Positions 1-5,943 of a stretch of DNA of 5,943 nt are shown piece by piece. The DNA is from Bacteroidales bacterium. GTDB taxonomy: Bacteria > Bacteroidota > Bacteroidia > Bacteroidales > Muribaculaceae. Under the pieces are notes generated by a model. The model had not been told where the DNA came from. It did not search any database and saw nothing but the letters and a program-made list of their open reading frames with translations. Location of the stretch: contig JAAVGQ010000095.1 of assembly GCA_014800105.1 (NCBI GenBank), positions 2,710 through 8,652 on the forward strand, read 5' to 3'. Position numbers and translations under genes: made by a program. Position 1 is the first letter of the stretch. Every line of letters starts with the position of its first letter.

Positions 1-645
1 GGTGAAATAGGTTTTGACACGCGGTTCCCCCTCAAGTGTACGAAAAACAGGATTGGCGGCCAGCATCCTCACGCCCAGTTCGAAATCATCCCATGCACGT
101 ACGCCGTCATTCCATGCTCCTATCTTTTCAATGAATGAACGCCGGGCCGCCCATCGCTGGGTTGCGAGCGTCGCATGAATGATGTGGCTTGACAGGGGGT
201 GCTTTTTTGACAACGGATGGGAGGGGCGGAATGTTCCGTCAGGCAGCTGAATCAGAGCTGTCCAGCTTAACAGGTCGAGAGCGGGATTGGTCGTGAAAGC
301 TTCCGCTACCTCAGCGGCAAGCGTGGGATACATCTCATCGTCCGAGTCAAAAAACATTACAACGGGAGTCGTCGCCAAAGCAAGCCCTGCATTACGGGCG
401 GGAGCGGCTCCCGGCTTGAGTTCCATAGTGAACTCTATGTGAAGAGCCTTGTCAGATGCATGGCGTCGCGCCCACTGCCCGATAACATCGACCGAATTGT
501 CAGTCGAATTATTATCGACAATAACAACGTTGAGCGGACGTAAAGTCTGTGCCGCGATACTGTCGAGAGTACGCTCGAGTATCGCGGCACGGTTATAGAC
601 CGGTATGATTACCGTCAGTATTGTTTCTTTAGTTGTCAACGTCAA
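1..645 (-). CDS. Family 2 glycosyltransferase, 3'-truncated by the window edge
   Basis: This GT-A fold glycosyltransferase would transfer a sugar from a nucleotide-sugar donor to a glycan, lipid or protein acceptor at the cytoplasmic side of the membrane; the acceptor cannot be told. Numbered from the TTG at 639, it shows the first beta strand and nucleotide site (TVIIPVYNR, residues 9-17), VVIVDNNSTDNS (38-49, D42 the likely uracil/ribose contact), the ARNAGL helix (81-86), the metal-binding DxD as FFDSDDE (D98/D100) and WDDFELG (183-189), resembling the catalytic-acid region. No ATG precedes the conserved core: the first in-frame ATG is residue 72, inside the domain. The start is therefore probably TTG at 645 or 639; I used the outer one. 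It lies 12 nt after the lipoprotein stop, in the same frame, with no Shine-Dalgarno sequence. The C-terminus, including any membrane segment, lies outside the window. Family call firm, start uncertain. Confidence 0.85.
   Translation of the reverse strand, partial: MTLTTKETILTVIIPVYNRAAILERTLDSIAAQTLRPLNVVIVDNNSTDNSVDVIGQWARRHASDKALHIEFTMELKPGAAPARNAGLALATTPVVMFFDSDDEMYPTLAAEVAEAFTTNPALDLLSWTALIQLPDGTFRPSHPLSKKHPLSSHIIHATLATQRWAARRSFIEKIGAWNDGVRAWDDFELGVRMLAANPVFRTLEGEPRVKTYFT
549..590. repeat. Perfect 13-bp inverted repeat (hairpin) within the glycosyltransferase gene
   Basis: The arms GTGCCGCGATACT (549-561) and AGTATCGCGGCAC (578-590) are exact reverse complements around a 16-nt spacer. 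Inside the spacer, CGAG (564-567) can pair with CTCG (574-577), leaving a 6-nt loop and a small bulge, so the whole element can form about 17 base pairs. On the glycosyltransferase mRNA it starts about 50 nt after the proposed TTG start and spans codons 17-31 (RAAILER to SIAAQ), in the conserved first helix. The repeat is read directly from the sequence; any function in mRNA folding, translation control or protein binding is inference. Confidence 0.75.
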
Positions 646-657
646 GGATAGCTTTTG

Positions 658-1764
658 TTATTTGTATTTCTTGACAATCTCAGGGAGAGTGCCAAGGTCA
701 ACGATACGTTCCCTCAGGACACCGTTCTTGTCAATAAGGAAGGTCAAGGGAAGGATACCCACATTGTAGTCAACAAGCACGCGATCGCCGTCACGGGGTG
801 ACTTGAGAACTGTGGTCCAGGGAATGTTGCGGGCAGCTTCGCGCCAGAGGTACTCGTCACCGTCAACTGACACCTGGTAGATATCGATTCCACCGGCGTT
901 GTAGACTTCAGCCAGCGCGATGTTTATTGCGGGGGATTGGTCGGCAGCATATGCGGTGAAGTTAACGAGCACGGGCTTGCCTTTGCCCACGAGTGAAGAG
1001 AGCTTCACGGGCTTACCCTTGGCGTTATTGAGCTCAATTTCAGGGAAATCAATCTCATTAATCTCGATATTGGCGGCAGCCTCAGCCTTCTTGCCGCTCT
1101 GACGCCATGAGAGATATTCGTTCTGGAGATACTTGGTGCGTGGATCGCCGGGGCGGAAGGTGTTGAACGCATTCACAACAGCACCAATTATGCGAAGGTC
1201 ACTCTTAGACGCGGGATTAAAGATGCGGTTACCCTTTATTTCCTTGTTGATAATATAGTAAGAAACGATGCTGCCCATGTCATTGGCGATGATTTTTGAC
1301 AGTTCGCTCTTAAGGTTAGGATTGTTAACCGCTTCAGCGCCATAAGTAGCGATGGCATTGTTGATTAGCGTGTTTACGTCATTAAGGGCAGTAGCCTCGG
1401 GAGTACCAGAGAGAGCGTACCCGGTGGCGAAGTTGTCAAGCTTGCCGTCGAGGGTCACGGTCTCGATGCTGTCAATGGGGAAATAAGCTGTTTTGCCGTT
1501 AAGGCTCAGGCGGTAAATGTCAGGGTAACCGGCAGCAGGCTGCTCAAAGCTATATGAGCCTTTAGAGTCAAGGCGGGCTGAGTCAACGATGAACCAGTTG
1601 CCCTGAAGTGAGCGTTCCAGCGTGAGGAGCTGACCGTCAGCATCAGTGATATTGCCTTTCACTTTCCATGTCGCTTCATGACTACATGAGGCAGCGATGA
1701 GCGAGAAAAGCGCGACGGCAAAGATTGATATTTTATTCAGTTTCATGGTGCAGAAAAGTTTCAT
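658..1764 (-). CDS. Predicted lipoprotein, DUF4369-like N-terminus and thioredoxin-fold C-terminus without CxxC
   Basis: This is a predicted envelope lipoprotein of 368 residues. A signal peptide (basic KLNK, then hydrophobic ISIFAVALFSL) ends in the lipobox LIAASC, with C27 as the acylated residue. Residues about 32-125 resemble DUF4369 (beta-rich: KVKGNITDADGQ, YSFEQP, IYRLSLNGK). A helical middle (about 126-230) leads into an AhpC/TSA- or TlpA-like thioredoxin domain (about 240-368). That domain keeps PVLVNFTAYA, the cis-proline region GILPLTFLID (P339) and the final helix. Where active relatives carry WCxxC, this one reads AYAADQSP (272-278); the only cysteines are C5 and C27, so disulfide chemistry is not possible. 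Its ATG overlaps the HIT gene stop by one base (TAATG), which suggests translational coupling; the ATG at 1746 gives an equally good signal peptide. Family members are often tied to nutrient-stress or envelope redox roles; the function here is unknown. Confidence 0.85.
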   Translation of the reverse strand: MKLFCTMKLNKISIFAVALFSLIAASCSHEATWKVKGNITDADGQLLTLERSLQGNWFIVDSARLDSKGSYSFEQPAAGYPDIYRLSLNGKTAYFPIDSIETVTLDGKLDNFATGYALSGTPEATALNDVNTLINNAIATYGAEAVNNPNLKSELSKIIANDMGSIVSYYIINKEIKGNRIFNPASKSDLRIIGAVVNAFNTFRPGDPRTKYLQNEYLSWRQSGKKAEAAANIEINEIDFPEIELNNAKGKPVKLSSLVGKGKPVLVNFTAYAADQSPAINIALAEVYNAGGIDIYQVSVDGDEYLWREAARNIPWTTVLKSPRDGDRVLVDYNVGILPLTFLIDKNGVLRERIVDLGTLPEIVKKYK

Positions 1765-2153
1765 TAGAATTTAGCAGCGATTTCGTTGCAGATTTCCTGC
1801 ATGCGCTCAGCGCTGACCTCGGCTTTCTTGCGGAAGTCAACGTCAGCCTCGCTGTTAATGGGAATGAGGTGGATATGAGCGTGAGGAACCTCGAGACCTA
1901 TTACAGCCTCGGCAACCTTGCGGCAGGGAATTGCGCCCTTGACAGCGTGAGCCACCTTATGGGCGAAACGCTGAAGGTCAGCATATTCATCAGCACTGAG
2001 GTCAAAGATGTCATCGATTTCTTTCTTCGGCACCACGAGAGTGTGGCCTGGCTGCACAGGGTTGATGTCAAGGAAAGCGAAATGACGGTCATCCTCTGCT
2101 ACTTTGTAGCAAGGAATCTCACCGGCGATTATACGAGAGAATATTGTTGCCAT
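1764..2153 (-). CDS. HIT-family nucleotide-binding hydrolase (HinT-like)
   Basis: This is a small cytosolic histidine-triad protein of 129 residues, the usual length for the Hint branch. Such enzymes hydrolyse purine nucleoside phosphoramidates, including adenylated lysine or aminoacyl-AMP adducts, and are thought to clear stray adenylates. The hallmark HxHxH triad is present as PHAHIHLIP (H91, H93, H95; the middle histidine is the usual nucleophile). The N-terminal signature is also clear: IFSRIIAGEIPCYKV (4-18), then FAFLDINPVQPGHTLVVPK (25-43), which forms much of the nucleotide pocket. The start is 12 nt downstream of the greA stop, and the stop overlaps the next gene's ATG by one base, so it is the second gene of a tight operon. 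The ATG gives the normal family N-terminus (MATIFSRII). Family assignment is secure; the physiological substrate cannot be read from sequence. Confidence 0.95.
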   Translation of the reverse strand: MATIFSRIIAGEIPCYKVAEDDRHFAFLDINPVQPGHTLVVPKKEIDDIFDLSADEYADLQRFAHKVAHAVKGAIPCRKVAEAVIGLEVPHAHIHLIPINSEADVDFRKKAEVSAERMQEICNEIAAKF

Positions 2154-2165
2154 AATCAGGGAGAT

Positions 2166-2636
2166 TTAAAAGCTGATTTCGAGAACTTCAAACTTCATGA
2201 GCCCCTGGGGCACCTTGATTTCAACGATATCGCCCTTCTTGTGACCGAGGAGGCCTTGTGCGATGGGGGTAGATGCCGCGATCTTCTTTTCCTTGAGGTT
2301 AGCCTCACTGTCGGTAACGATGGTGTACTCAACGGTCATGTTGTTACCGAGGTTTTTCATCTTCACCTTGTTCATAATCTGAATCTCGTCAGTGTTGAGC
2401 TTGGTCTCGTCGATGATGCGTGCGTTAGCCACGAGATCCTTGAGCTGAGAGATTTTCATCTCAAGCATTCCCTGAGCTTCCTTCGCAGCGTCATACTCGG
2501 CATTCTCCGAGAGGTCCCCCTTGTCGCGGGCTTCAGCGATTGCACGTGATATTTCGGGTCGCTTAACGTTTTCGAGATAAGCGATTTCTTCCATTTTTTT
2601 CTTGTAACCATCCTTGGTCATGAAAGTAATTGCCAT
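2166..2636 (-). CDS. greA: Transcription elongation factor GreA
   Basis: GreA inserts its coiled-coil tip through the RNA polymerase secondary channel and stimulates cleavage of backtracked RNA, rescuing stalled complexes and aiding fidelity. At 156 residues it has the normal length. The N-terminal coiled coil spans about 8-76. Its tip holds ARDKGDLSENAEYDAAKE (36-53), with the catalytic acidic pair D41 and E44 at the same numbers as in E. coli GreA. The C-terminal FKBP-like domain (about 82-156) ends in the typical segments STPIAQGLLGHKKGDIVEIKVP (122-143) and FEVLEISF. The start at 2636 gives MAITFMTKDGY; M6 is an alternative. No Shine-Dalgarno sequence is visible and the upstream bases are A-rich, which is normal for Bacteroidetes. 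It is the first gene of a four-gene minus-strand operon with its own promoter and a leader hairpin. Confidence 0.97.
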   Translation of the reverse strand: MAITFMTKDGYKKKMEEIAYLENVKRPEISRAIAEARDKGDLSENAEYDAAKEAQGMLEMKISQLKDLVANARIIDETKLNTDEIQIMNKVKMKNLGNNMTVEYTIVTDSEANLKEKKIAASTPIAQGLLGHKKGDIVEIKVPQGLMKFEVLEISF

Positions 2637-2686
2637 GGCAGTTAGTTTTTTTAATATTTATCCTAAAGTATTATTAAACACACAAT

Positions 2687-2727
2687 AAAAAATAAGTGCC
2701 CTACCGATTTTAACATTACGGCGAGGC
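2687..2727 (-). terminator. Terminator-like hairpin in the greA leader (possible attenuator)
   Basis: On the greA transcript, GCCTCGCCG (2727-2719) can pair with CGGTAGGGC (2706-2698) around a 12-nt loop. This gives a nine-position stem with one C-A mismatch and two G-U wobbles. It is followed within about five bases by a U-rich run, including six consecutive U (2692-2687). It begins roughly 20 nt after the predicted transcription start and ends about 50 nt before the greA ATG. No gene ends here, so it is better explained as a leader element than as an operon terminator. The E. coli greA leader is known to terminate early, producing short GraL RNAs; a similar arrangement here is inference. 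The large loop and imperfect stem keep confidence modest. Confidence 0.4.
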
Positions 2728-2750
2728 CCTATACTTTCTTTATTTCAACA

Positions 2751-2782
2751 CAAAGATACTGCTTTTTTAGCTATACACCAAA
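2751..2782 (-). promoter_or_regulatory. Promoter of the greA operon (Bacteroidetes -33/-7 type)
   Basis: Reading the minus strand, TTTG (2782-2779) is followed after exactly 20 nt by TATCTTTG (2758-2751). The latter matches the TAnnTTTG -7 element of the primary Bacteroidetes sigma factor in every fixed position. Transcription should begin near 2745-2747, giving a leader of about 110 nt before greA. No other good promoter is visible before the HIT, lipoprotein or glycosyltransferase genes, so it probably drives all four. Confidence 0.8.
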
Positions 2783-2830
2783 TTTTTAACAATAAATGGG
2801 AAACGGGGGTCACGAAACTGTAAAAACCAT

Positions 2831-2862
2831 TTTGGATTAACAAAAAAATAATTGTACATTTG
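2831..2862 (+). promoter_or_regulatory. Promoter of parE (Bacteroidetes -33/-7 type)
   Basis: TTTG (2831-2834) is followed after exactly 20 nt by TACATTTG (2855-2862), a full match to TAnnTTTG. Predicted initiation near 2866-2870 leaves a short leader of about 17-21 nt before the parE ATG, with no Shine-Dalgarno sequence. It faces away from the greA promoter. The roughly 48 bp between the two -33 elements holds a GAAAC direct repeat (2800-2804 and 2814-2818) that could be chance or part of a shared control site. Confidence 0.8.
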
Positions 2863-2886
2863 TAAAAAGTACCCACTCAACGCCTC

Positions 2887-4821
2887 ATGGAAGAACTCGA
2901 TATAGAACAGAACAAGCCTGAAGAAGAAATTCAATACACTGAGAACGAGATTGTCACCCTTGACTGGAAGGAACACATTCGTCTTCGTGCCGGTATGTAC
3001 ATCGGCAAGCTCGGCGATGGTTCAGGTGACGGCGACGGCATATATATGCTTCTCAAAGAAGTGCTCGACAACACTGTCGATGAATTTTCAATGGGCTTCG
3101 GCAAACAGGTTATCGTTGACGTCACTGAAACTACGGTCACTGTTCGTGACTATGGTCGCGGCATTCCCCTGGGGAAATTAATTGACGCTGCTTCCCGTAT
3201 AAATACAGGTGGAAAGTATGGGTCAAAAGCCTTTAAAAAGACAGGCGGTCTCAACGGCGTGGGTATCAAGGCTGTGAATGCCCTCTCAACCTCTTTCATA
3301 ATCCAGAGTGTTCGTGACGGCGAAATGAAACGCGCCGTCTTTGCCTGCGGTGAACTTGTAGAGGAAACGCCTGTTGTTTCCACTGACGAGCCCAATGGTA
3401 CATTCGTGCAGTTCACTCCCGACCCTACCATCTTTAAAGGTTACTTCTATAGGGAGGAATTTATTGTCCCTATCATCCGCAACTATACGTTTGTCAACAC
3501 CGGGCTGGCAATTATCTATAATGGGAAGCGATACATCTCACGTAATGGCTTGAAAGACCTGATTGAGGCAAACATGACCAACGAGCCCCTCTACCCCATT
3601 ATACATCTCAAGGGGGAAGACATCGAGGTTGCCATTACGCACGCTAACCAATATGGAGAAGAATACTATTCCTTTGCCAACGGGCAGCACACCACCCAGG
3701 GTGGTACTCACTTAACCGCCTTCAAGGAAGCAGTATCACGTACGATGAAGGAATTTTATAATAAGAATTTCGAGTATTCTGATATTCGCAATGGTATGGT
3801 GGCTGCCATCTCAATCAAAGTTGAAGAACCGGTATTCGAATCTCAGACTAAAATTAAACTCGATTCACGCGACGTGGGTCCTGATGGTCCAACTGTTGCA
3901 AAATTCATAGGTGATTTCATCAAGAAAGAACTCGACAACTATCTTCACCGCAACCTCGAGGTAGCTGACGTGATTCTCAAGAAAATTCAGGACAGCGAAC
4001 GCGAGCGCAAAGCCCGTGCCGGCGTCACCAAGATTGCCCGTGAACGCGCCAAGAAGGTGAACATGAACAACAAGAAGCTACTTGACTGCCGTGTACACCT
4101 CAACGATGCTCGCGGCGATGAGGAAAAGAAGCTGGCTTCATCAATCTTCCTCACCGAGGGTGATTCAGCAGCCGGTTCTATCACCAAGATTCGTAACGTC
4201 GAGACTCAGGCAGTCTTCTCCCTGCGTGGCAAACCACTCAATAGCTACGGTCTCACTCAGAAGGTCGTGTACGAAAACGAGGAATTTAATCTCCTGCAGG
4301 CGGCCCTAAACATCGAGGACGGCATCGACGGTCTGCGCTATAACAATGTCATCATCGCCACTGATGCTGATGTCGACGGGATGCATATCCGCCTCCTACT
4401 GCTCACGTTCTTCCTCCAGTTCTTCCCTGACCTGGTAAAGAAAGGCCACGTGTATGTCCTGCAGACTCCCCTCTTCCGTGTGCGCAACAAAAAGACAACC
4501 CGGCGCATGGGCTCAGCAAAGGGAAAAGATAAGGACAATCAGGAAGATACCTACTATTGCTACACTGACGAGGAACGCATCCGAGCAATAGAACGCCTCG
4601 GCACTAACGCTGAAATAACACGATTCAAAGGTCTCGGTGAAATATCGCCTGAAGAGTTCCGCGGATTCATTGGTCCCGATATCCGTCTCGACCGTGTGAC
4701 ACTGCGTCGCGAAGACTCTCTTGACGAGCTTCTCGCCTTCTACATGGGTAAGAATACCGGTGAGCGCCAGAATTTTATCATAGACAATCTCGTTGTTGAA
4801 GATGACAGCCAAATCTCATAA
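2887..4821 (+). CDS. parE: DNA topoisomerase IV subunit B (ParE)
   Basis: This is the ATPase/Toprim subunit of type IIA topoisomerase IV, which with ParC decatenates daughter chromosomes and relaxes supercoils. It is complete at 644 residues. The GHKL ATPase shows KEVLDN (general base E58, Mg-binding N62), DYGRGIP (D88, R91), the glycine-rich lid [15 protein letters not shown] (120-134) and the QTK loop (Q320-K322). The Toprim domain has [10 protein letters not shown] (E424) and DADVDG (D493, D495, D497), then RFKGLGE (579-585). [14 protein letters not shown], a [11 protein letters not shown] helix followed by MGFGK, and EGDSAAGS in place of GyrB's usual EGDSAGG fit the ParE branch rather than GyrB, as does its position before coaD. 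A lysine/aspartate-rich stretch at about 537-554 looks like an inserted loop. The ATG sits about 20 nt after the predicted transcription start. GyrB remains an outside possibility. Confidence 0.92.
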   Translation: MEELDIEQNKPEEEIQYTENEIVTLDWKEHIRLRAGMYIGKLGDGSGDGDGIYMLLKEVLDNTVDEFSMGFGKQVIVDVTETTVTVRDYGRGIPLGKLIDAASRINTGGKYGSKAFKKTGGLNGVGIKAVNALSTSFIIQSVRDGEMKRAVFACGELVEETPVVSTDEPNGTFVQFTPDPTIFKGYFYREEFIVPIIRNYTFVNTGLAIIYNGKRYISRNGLKDLIEANMTNEPLYPIIHLKGEDIEVAITHANQYGEEYYSFANGQHTTQGGTHLTAFKEAVSRTMKEFYNKNFEYSDIRNGMVAAISIKVEEPVFESQTKIKLDSRDVGPDGPTVAKFIGDFIKKELDNYLHRNLEVADVILKKIQDSERERKARAGVTKIARERAKKVNMNNKKLLDCRVHLNDARGDEEKKLASSIFLTEGDSAAGSITKIRNVETQAVFSLRGKPLNSYGLTQKVVYENEEFNLLQAALNIEDGIDGLRYNNVIIATDADVDGMHIRLLLLTFFLQFFPDLVKKGHVYVLQTPLFRVRNKKTTRRMGSAKGKDKDNQEDTYYCYTDEERIRAIERLGTNAEITRFKGLGEISPEEFRGFIGPDIRLDRVTLRREDSLDELLAFYMGKNTGERQNFIIDNLVVEDDSQIS

Positions 4822-5284
4822 GGAGACCCGTGACACCGCAGGTGCAAAAGAGCGCCACGCCATAATGCCGGGATCGTTCAATCCATTCACAATCGGCCAC
4901 ATGTCAATGCTTGAACGAGCCATGACTCTCTTTGACCGTATTACAATAGTTATAGGTATCAACAGCAGCAAAACCGCCGGTGACCTCGAAGGGCGCGTAG
5001 CCCAGGTGCGTGATGCAGTGGCTCATATTCCCGGAGTAGATGTCATGACATGGAACGGCCTCACGGTTGATCTTGCACGCGAACTGGGCGTACAACACAT
5101 GGTGCGCGGTGCCCGCACGGCAGCCGACTGGGAATATGAATACAATTTAGCCACTGTCAATCGAACAATTGCGGGCATTGAAACCGTTATAATACCAACA
5201 CTACCTGAACATGCAGCAATCAGCTCATCAGTAGTGAGAGAGCTGCAGCACTATGGCCGTGACGCTTCGCAATTTCTACCCTGA
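4802..5284 (+). CDS. coaD: Phosphopantetheine adenylyltransferase (CoaD)
   Basis: CoaD adenylates 4'-phosphopantetheine with ATP to give dephospho-CoA and pyrophosphate, the penultimate step of coenzyme A synthesis, in the cytosol as a hexamer. From the ATG at 4802 it is 160 residues. The nucleotidyltransferase signature is [11 protein letters not shown] (23-33), with the TxGH ATP site (T30-H33); most homologues read GSFDP, so N27 is a mild variant. Later come [17 protein letters not shown] (101-117, with R102 and R105) and the ISSSVVRE motif (140-147). The ATG at 4802 lies 20 nt inside parE, which implies translational coupling; the ATG at 4793 is another candidate. Either leaves about 20 polar residues ([18 protein letters not shown]) before the first strand, longer than usual for CoaD. 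The internal ATG at 4865 would delete that strand. Transcription is probably from the parE promoter. Confidence 0.94.
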   Translation: MTAKSHKETRDTAGAKERHAIMPGSFNPFTIGHMSMLERAMTLFDRITIVIGINSSKTAGDLEGRVAQVRDAVAHIPGVDVMTWNGLTVDLARELGVQHMVRGARTAADWEYEYNLATVNRTIAGIETVIIPTLPEHAAISSSVVRELQHYGRDASQFLP

Positions 5285-5352
5285 GACTTTCAATGTAGAA
5301 TTGCATGGCTTTAACTCACTTTTGACTCATAATTTAATAGTATATTACTCTG

Positions 5353-5943
5353 ATGAAACTTACTTTAATGAAAAAACTCACACTATTCACCGCATCACTC
5401 GCACTGGCGCTTTCAGCTGCTGCCCAGGGGCAGCTCTCAGCTGCCGCAAGGCAAATGCACCAGCAGCAACCCGAGTTTACACCCGAGACAAAACTAAGAT
5501 ATGCCAACCGTCTGATTGAGAACTTCTATGTTGACTCGGTTGACAATGATAAGATTGTAGAGCAGGCAATCGTTGCAATGCTAAAAACACTTGACCCTCA
5601 CTCTCAATATTCTGACGCCGAGGAGACTCGTGAACTGACTACCCCGCTCGAAGGTAACTTCTCGGGCATCGGCATTCAGTTTAACATGCTCAACGACACG
5701 CTCTACGTAGTGCAGACAACCTCAGGAGGTCCCAGCGAGAAAGTTGGTATCCTACCCGGTGACCGTATCATCAAGGCCGACACCATTCAGCTTGCAGGCA
5801 AGAAACTCCCTAACTCTGAGATTCTACGCACGCTACGCGGCGAAAAAGGCACTCAGGTTGACTTGACCGTACTGCGACGCGGCGAGCAGCAGCCCTTGAT
5901 TTTCAGCGTCGTCCGTGACGACATCCCTGTTCATAGTGTTGAC
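5353..5943 (+). CDS. S41 family (C-terminal processing) peptidase with PDZ domain, 3'-truncated
   Basis: This is the N-terminal 197 codons of an exported serine protease of the CtpA/Tsp type, which trims or degrades envelope proteins. A signal peptide (basic MKK, hydrophobic LFTASLALALSAAA) is followed by a helical segment (FTPETKLRYANRLIENFYVDS, 42-62). The S41-typical LDPHSQYSDAEE comes at 80-91, then a PDZ domain at about 103-187 (FSGIGIQFN carboxylate-binding loop; SGGPSEKVGILPGDRIIKAD). The catalytic Ser-Lys dyad lies beyond the window edge, so activity cannot be judged. Two in-frame ATGs, 5353 and 5368, both give a usable signal peptide; the second has the more classical MKK start. It begins 68 nt after coaD, a gap in which no strong promoter was seen, so read-through from parE-coaD is likely. 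Family call firm. Confidence 0.92.
   Translation, partial: MKLTLMKKLTLFTASLALALSAAAQGQLSAAARQMHQQQPEFTPETKLRYANRLIENFYVDSVDNDKIVEQAIVAMLKTLDPHSQYSDAEETRELTTPLEGNFSGIGIQFNMLNDTLYVVQTTSGGPSEKVGILPGDRIIKADTIQLAGKKLPNSEILRTLRGEKGTQVDLTVLRRGEQQPLIFSVVRDDIPVHSVD

Noticed and set aside
1725..2549. Open frame of 274 codons on the plus strand, antisense to the HIT gene and greA
   Set aside because: It lies wholly opposite well-recognised genes, its translation shows no known domain, and it has no promoter or start context of its own. Long antisense frames are a common by-product of codon bias.
3164..3177. Short palindrome TTCCCC-T-GGGGAA in parE
   Set aside because: Only six bases per arm with a one-base centre, in a conserved coding stretch (GIPLGK); consistent with chance.
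2887..4821. Annotation as gyrB
   Set aside because: The N-terminal motifs, EGDSAAGS and the coaD/S41 context fit the ParE branch better; a tree of Bacteroidales GyrB and ParE would settle it.
5285..5352. Separate promoter for the S41 protease
   Set aside because: TTTG occurs at 5321-5324, but no TAnnTTTG-like element lies about 20 nt downstream; TAATTTAA (5330) and TATATTAC (5341) match only partly and are badly spaced.
5419..5434. Inverted repeat GCTGCCC/GGGCAGC in the protease signal-peptide region
   Set aside because: The 2-nt spacer is too short for a hairpin loop and the codons encode an Ala/Gln-rich signal-peptide end, so composition explains it.
5253..5519. 88-codon plus-strand frame across the end of coaD and the start of the protease gene
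   Set aside because: It is out of frame with both recognised genes, shows no domain, and is fully explained by overlap with their coding regions.
1..5943. Mobile elements, CRISPR arrays, tRNA/rRNA genes, toxin-antitoxin or defence genes
   Set aside because: No transposase or integrase motif, terminal repeats, regularly spaced repeats or tRNA-like cloverleaf was seen; the window is almost fully occupied by core genes.

Overview
The window looks like a chromosomal housekeeping segment from a member of the Bacteroidales. Three things suggest this: the best promoters fit the Bacteroidetes pattern TTTG-N20-TAnnTTTG, no start codon has a clear Shine-Dalgarno sequence, and the proteins have Bacteroidales character (a DUF4369-like/thioredoxin-fold lipoprotein, and a ParE-type topoisomerase subunit next to coaD and an S41 protease). 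A family such as Muribaculaceae is plausible from the roughly balanced base composition and protein style, but that is inference.

Left half, minus strand, read right to left from about 2750 down to 1. A strong promoter and a leader of about 110 nt precede greA (transcript-cleavage factor). It is followed at very short spacing by a HIT-family nucleotide hydrolase/transferase, then a predicted lipoprotein with a thioredoxin fold whose CxxC motif is gone, then a family 2 glycosyltransferase that runs off the left edge. The gaps are 12 nt, a 1-nt TAATG overlap, and about 12 nt, so all four are probably co-transcribed. The greA leader holds a terminator-like hairpin, and the glycosyltransferase has a perfect 13-bp inverted repeat just after its non-ATG start.

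Centre, 2637-2886: a 250-bp divergent control region with no gene. It carries two back-to-back promoters, one for greA and one for parE, whose -33 elements lie about 48 bp apart.

Right half, plus strand: parE (topoisomerase IV subunit B, complete), coaD (phosphopantetheine adenylyltransferase, overlapping the end of parE), a 68-bp gap, then the first 197 codons of an exported S41/C-terminal processing protease that runs off the right edge.

These genes serve separate core tasks: transcription fidelity, chromosome decatenation, coenzyme A synthesis and envelope proteolysis. I see no mobile element, CRISPR array, tRNA, rRNA or defence system. I find no convincing undescribed multi-gene system. 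The points worth a second look are regulatory structures (greA leader, glycosyltransferase hairpin) and the redox-dead thioredoxin lipoprotein.
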